Source: an uncultured Akkermansia sp. (GTDB lineage Bacteria > Verrucomicrobiota > Verrucomicrobiia > Verrucomicrobiales > Akkermansiaceae). Taken from it: a stretch of 36,027 bases of DNA. A program made the translations under genes and the position numbers. The notes beneath the pieces were generated by a model. It was not told where the DNA came from. It made no database searches and saw only the letters and a program-made list of their open reading frames with translations. Location: contig CANRET010000017.1 of NCBI GenBank assembly GCA_947629715.1, positions 1-36,027 of the forward strand. Direction: 5' to 3'. Below, in pieces: positions 34,496 through 36,027 of this stretch. The first letter of the stretch is position 1, and every line of letters begins with the position of its first letter.

Positions 34496-35533
34496 ATGAA
34501 ATTGGCGCTGGATGCAATGGGCGGCGACAACGCCCCACAGATCAATGTTGACGGGGCGAAACTCGTACTCGAGCGATTGGAGCGCCTTGAAGCGCTCTAC
34601 ATGGTGGGGGATGAAGCCGTATTGCGCGAAAAATGTGATGCTGCGGGCATAGGAGGTGACAAACGACTGCACATCGTCCACGCCCCCGAAGTGGTGGGCA
34701 TGGAGGAGAGCGGTTTGGCGGCTGTGCGCCAGAAAAAGAATTCTTCCATGAGCATGGCGGTGGATTTGGTGAAAAGCGGGGAATGCGATGCGGTGGCATC
34801 TGCAGGCAACACCGGGGCCGCCGTGGCAGCCAGCACGATTAAGCTTCGCCTGTTGGAAGGGGTGGATCGCGCCGGCATTGTCTCTCCCATGCCGAGTGTG
34901 CACGGCTATGTGTTGGTGAGCGATACGGGCGCCAACCCGGATGCCAAGCCCGGTCATTTGGTGGGTTACGCCGTCATGTCCGCCATGATGGCTCGCTACA
35001 TCTACAACCGTCCCATGCCGAATGTAGCGGTGATGAGCAACGGCGCCGAAGACTGTAAAGGCAGTGAGTTTTCCAAAGAGGCGCATCACCTGCTGCAGAA
35101 CCTCAATGAGCAGGAGTTGCTGCCGTTCCGCTTCACCGGCAACTGCGAGGGGCATGACCTCTTTGAGACGGATTTGGATGTTGCTCTCACGGACGGTTTC
35201 ACCGGAAACATTCTGCTCAAGAGTGTGGAAGCCACAGCTAAAGCCTTTTCTCATTGGCTGAAAGACGGCATTAAGCGGAATCCCATGGCTATGCTTGGTG
35301 CATTGGCCATGCGTCCTGTGTTCCGTCGCATTGCTCAGAGCATGAGCGCCGATACCGTGGGAGGCTGTCCTCTGATGGGAGTGAATGGCGTTTCCATCAT
35401 CGCTCACGGGTCTGCCAATGCCACGGCTATTTTCAATGCTTGCCGCATGGCGGACGGCATGCTGCGCCATAGCGTGAACGATCGCATTGTGGAATCCATG
35501 GCCAAGATCAATACAGCGTTGCATTCGCATTGA
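34496..35533 (+). CDS. plsX: Phosphate acyltransferase PlsX
   Basis: A 345-residue peripheral membrane enzyme making acyl-phosphate from acyl-ACP for phospholipid synthesis. The N-terminus KLALDAMGGDNAP is diagnostic; SAGNTGA, NGAEDCKG and LTDGFTGNILLKS follow in family order. Length is normal. The usual neighbours rpmF and fabH are absent: the kinase gene precedes it and a tRNA follows. Confidence 0.96.
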   Translation: MKLALDAMGGDNAPQINVDGAKLVLERLERLEALYMVGDEAVLREKCDAAGIGGDKRLHIVHAPEVVGMEESGLAAVRQKKNSSMSMAVDLVKSGECDAVASAGNTGAAVAASTIKLRLLEGVDRAGIVSPMPSVHGYVLVSDTGANPDAKPGHLVGYAVMSAMMARYIYNRPMPNVAVMSNGAEDCKGSEFSKEAHHLLQNLNEQELLPFRFTGNCEGHDLFETDLDVALTDGFTGNILLKSVEATAKAFSHWLKDGIKRNPMAMLGALAMRPVFRRIAQSMSADTVGGCPLMGVNGVSIIAHGSANATAIFNACRMADGMLRHSVNDRIVESMAKINTALHSH

Positions 35534-35801
35534 CAAGATTGCGGGAGGAGGCTCCAAGAACCTTCATCACCTTTCCTTGCGGCGTTGTTTCCTGCTTCAG
35601 TGAAGCTGTCAACGGCATTTGTTGCAGAATTAACTTAGCAAGGATGAGAATTCTTTAACGCTTGCATCAGACATCTCCAAAGCAAATGCAGCGGTATACA
35701 TAACGTTGACGATCTTTTTTCAAAAACTTACCGAATCTTTTTCTTGCTCCTCCGGCAAAATGGGCACAGGTCCGAATTTTCCCAATTCTTTGATTTTCGC
35801 C
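35534..35801. other. Gap between plsX and the tRNA promoter, no feature seen
   Basis: No coding frame, no clear terminator for plsX and no repeats were recognised in this 268-bp stretch. Confidence 0.5.
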
Positions 35802-35830
35802 TTGACTTTCCTGGTCTGCTCTCCTATACT
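35802..35830 (+). promoter_or_regulatory. Promoter of tRNA-Gln
   Basis: TTGACT (35802-35807), 17 bp, TATACT (35825-35830). The mature tRNA begins 13 nt after the -10, leaving a short 5' leader for RNase P. Confidence 0.75.
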
Positions 35831-35843
35831 CCGCGCATCAGTC

Positions 35844-35914
35844 AGGGCTATGGTGTAATTGGCAACACATCGGTTTCTGGCACCGCTATTCGGGGTTCGA
35901 GTCCCTGTAGCCCT
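35844..35914 (+). tRNA. tRNA-Gln (anticodon CTG)
   Basis: A full cloverleaf can be drawn: acceptor AGGGCTA with TAGCCCT (7 bp), D stem GTGT/ACAC with an 8-nt loop, anticodon loop TTCTGGC (anticodon CTG, CAG codons), 4-nt variable loop, T arm CGGGG-TTCGAGT-CCCTG with one G-T pair. The anticodon stem has four pairs plus a T-C mismatch at its outer end. A at 35915 is the discriminator; CCA is not encoded. Confidence 0.95.
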
Positions 35915-35917
35915 ATG

Positions 35918-35955
35918 GAGCTAGGTATGTTTAGGAAACATGTCTAGCTCTTTTT
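35918..35955 (+). terminator. Intrinsic terminator after tRNA-Gln
   Basis: A 15-bp stem with two central G-T pairs (GAGCTAGGTATGTTT with AAACATGTCTAGCTC), loop AGG, followed directly by TTTTT. It starts 3 nt after the tRNA discriminator base. Confidence 0.9.
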
Positions 35956-36027
35956 GTACGTCAGGCATGACATGTAGCTGGGGTGAAAGTCCCCAAGAGC
36001 CGCTGACAGGGCGGAATCAAATAGCCA
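35956..36027 (+). mobile_element. 5' end of a class C group II intron (cut by window end)
   Basis: Directly after the T-run of the terminator comes GTACG, a fit to the group II intron 5' end (GTGYG-like). It continues with CAGGCATG, the hairpin GGGGTGAAAGTCCCC, GGCGGAATCAAATAGCC. These elements follow the same order and spacing as in domain I of the Oceanobacillus iheyensis class C intron as I remember it (GGCATG, AGGGTGAGAGTCCC, AGTAACAGTTAGCC). Class C introns are known to insert just after intrinsic terminators, which is exactly the site here. The reverse-transcriptase gene would lie beyond the window. Confidence 0.8.

Noticed and set aside
34454-35557. Minus-strand open frame opposite plsX
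   Set aside because: PlsX is unambiguous on the plus strand and the opposite frame has no domain.
35744-35947. Small plus-strand open frame across the tRNA
   Set aside because: It overlaps the tRNA-Gln promoter, gene and terminator.
1-36027. CRISPR array or prophage
   Set aside because: No regularly spaced direct repeats, cas genes or phage structural genes were seen; the lone tyrosine recombinase is not enough.

Overview
The window looks like chromosomal DNA of a moderately GC-rich bacterium of the PVC superphylum, most likely a Verrucomicrobiota member of the Akkermansia type. The case rests on the 1839-residue double-length UvrA (a tandem UvrA of this size is known from Chlamydia and relatives), the long PurF variant, a secreted FGly sulfatase, and scarce Shine-Dalgarno sites. 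This placement is inferred from gene content only; no alignment was run.

Layout. At 1-77 lie the 3' end of a 5S rRNA and its terminator. An anchored ankyrin-repeat protein (minus strand) follows, then double UvrA and adenylate kinase on the plus strand. Positions 7914-8456 hold a transposase remnant (IS1595/ISXO2 type) and the leader of a giant one-polypeptide restriction-modification enzyme of the type ISP kind (8689-13524). A secreted sulfatase follows. From 32150 back to 16236 nearly everything is on the minus strand: nadC-dprA, recJ with a membrane metalloprotease-like gene, purM-purF, an ECF sigma factor, and a four-gene peptide ABC transporter operon (oppB-oppC-oppA-oppD). A tyrosine recombinase (29171-30175) points the other way between recJ and dprA. 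From 32403 the plus strand carries a small HTH/RHH-like DNA-binding protein, a membrane Ser/Thr kinase, plsX and tRNA-Gln(CUG) with a strong terminator. The window ends inside what looks like a class C group II intron inserted directly after that terminator.

Most notable points. (1) The restriction-modification gene has a tract of nine G at 8484-8492 between a good ATG (8457) and the rest of the conserved N-terminus; the present length puts a stop right after the tract, while 8 or 11 G would join the frames. This looks like a phase-variable ON/OFF switch. (2) Several genes (uvrA, adk, recJ, nadC, oppB) have a promoter of the form TTGnnn-16/17-GG-TAnAnT whose -10 box ends only 6-10 nt before the start codon, so their mRNAs should be leaderless or nearly so. 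(3) The group II intron start after the tRNA-Gln terminator. (4) A transporter operon with greatly enlarged permeases, no linked second ATPase, and an ECF sigma gene just upstream.

Working together: UvrA, RecJ, DprA and the recombinase are DNA repair, uptake or recombination functions; PurM/PurF, NadC, Adk and PlsX are housekeeping nucleotide, cofactor and lipid synthesis; the restriction-modification enzyme guards against foreign DNA; the sulfatase and peptide transporter fit a host-associated or polymer-degrading lifestyle.
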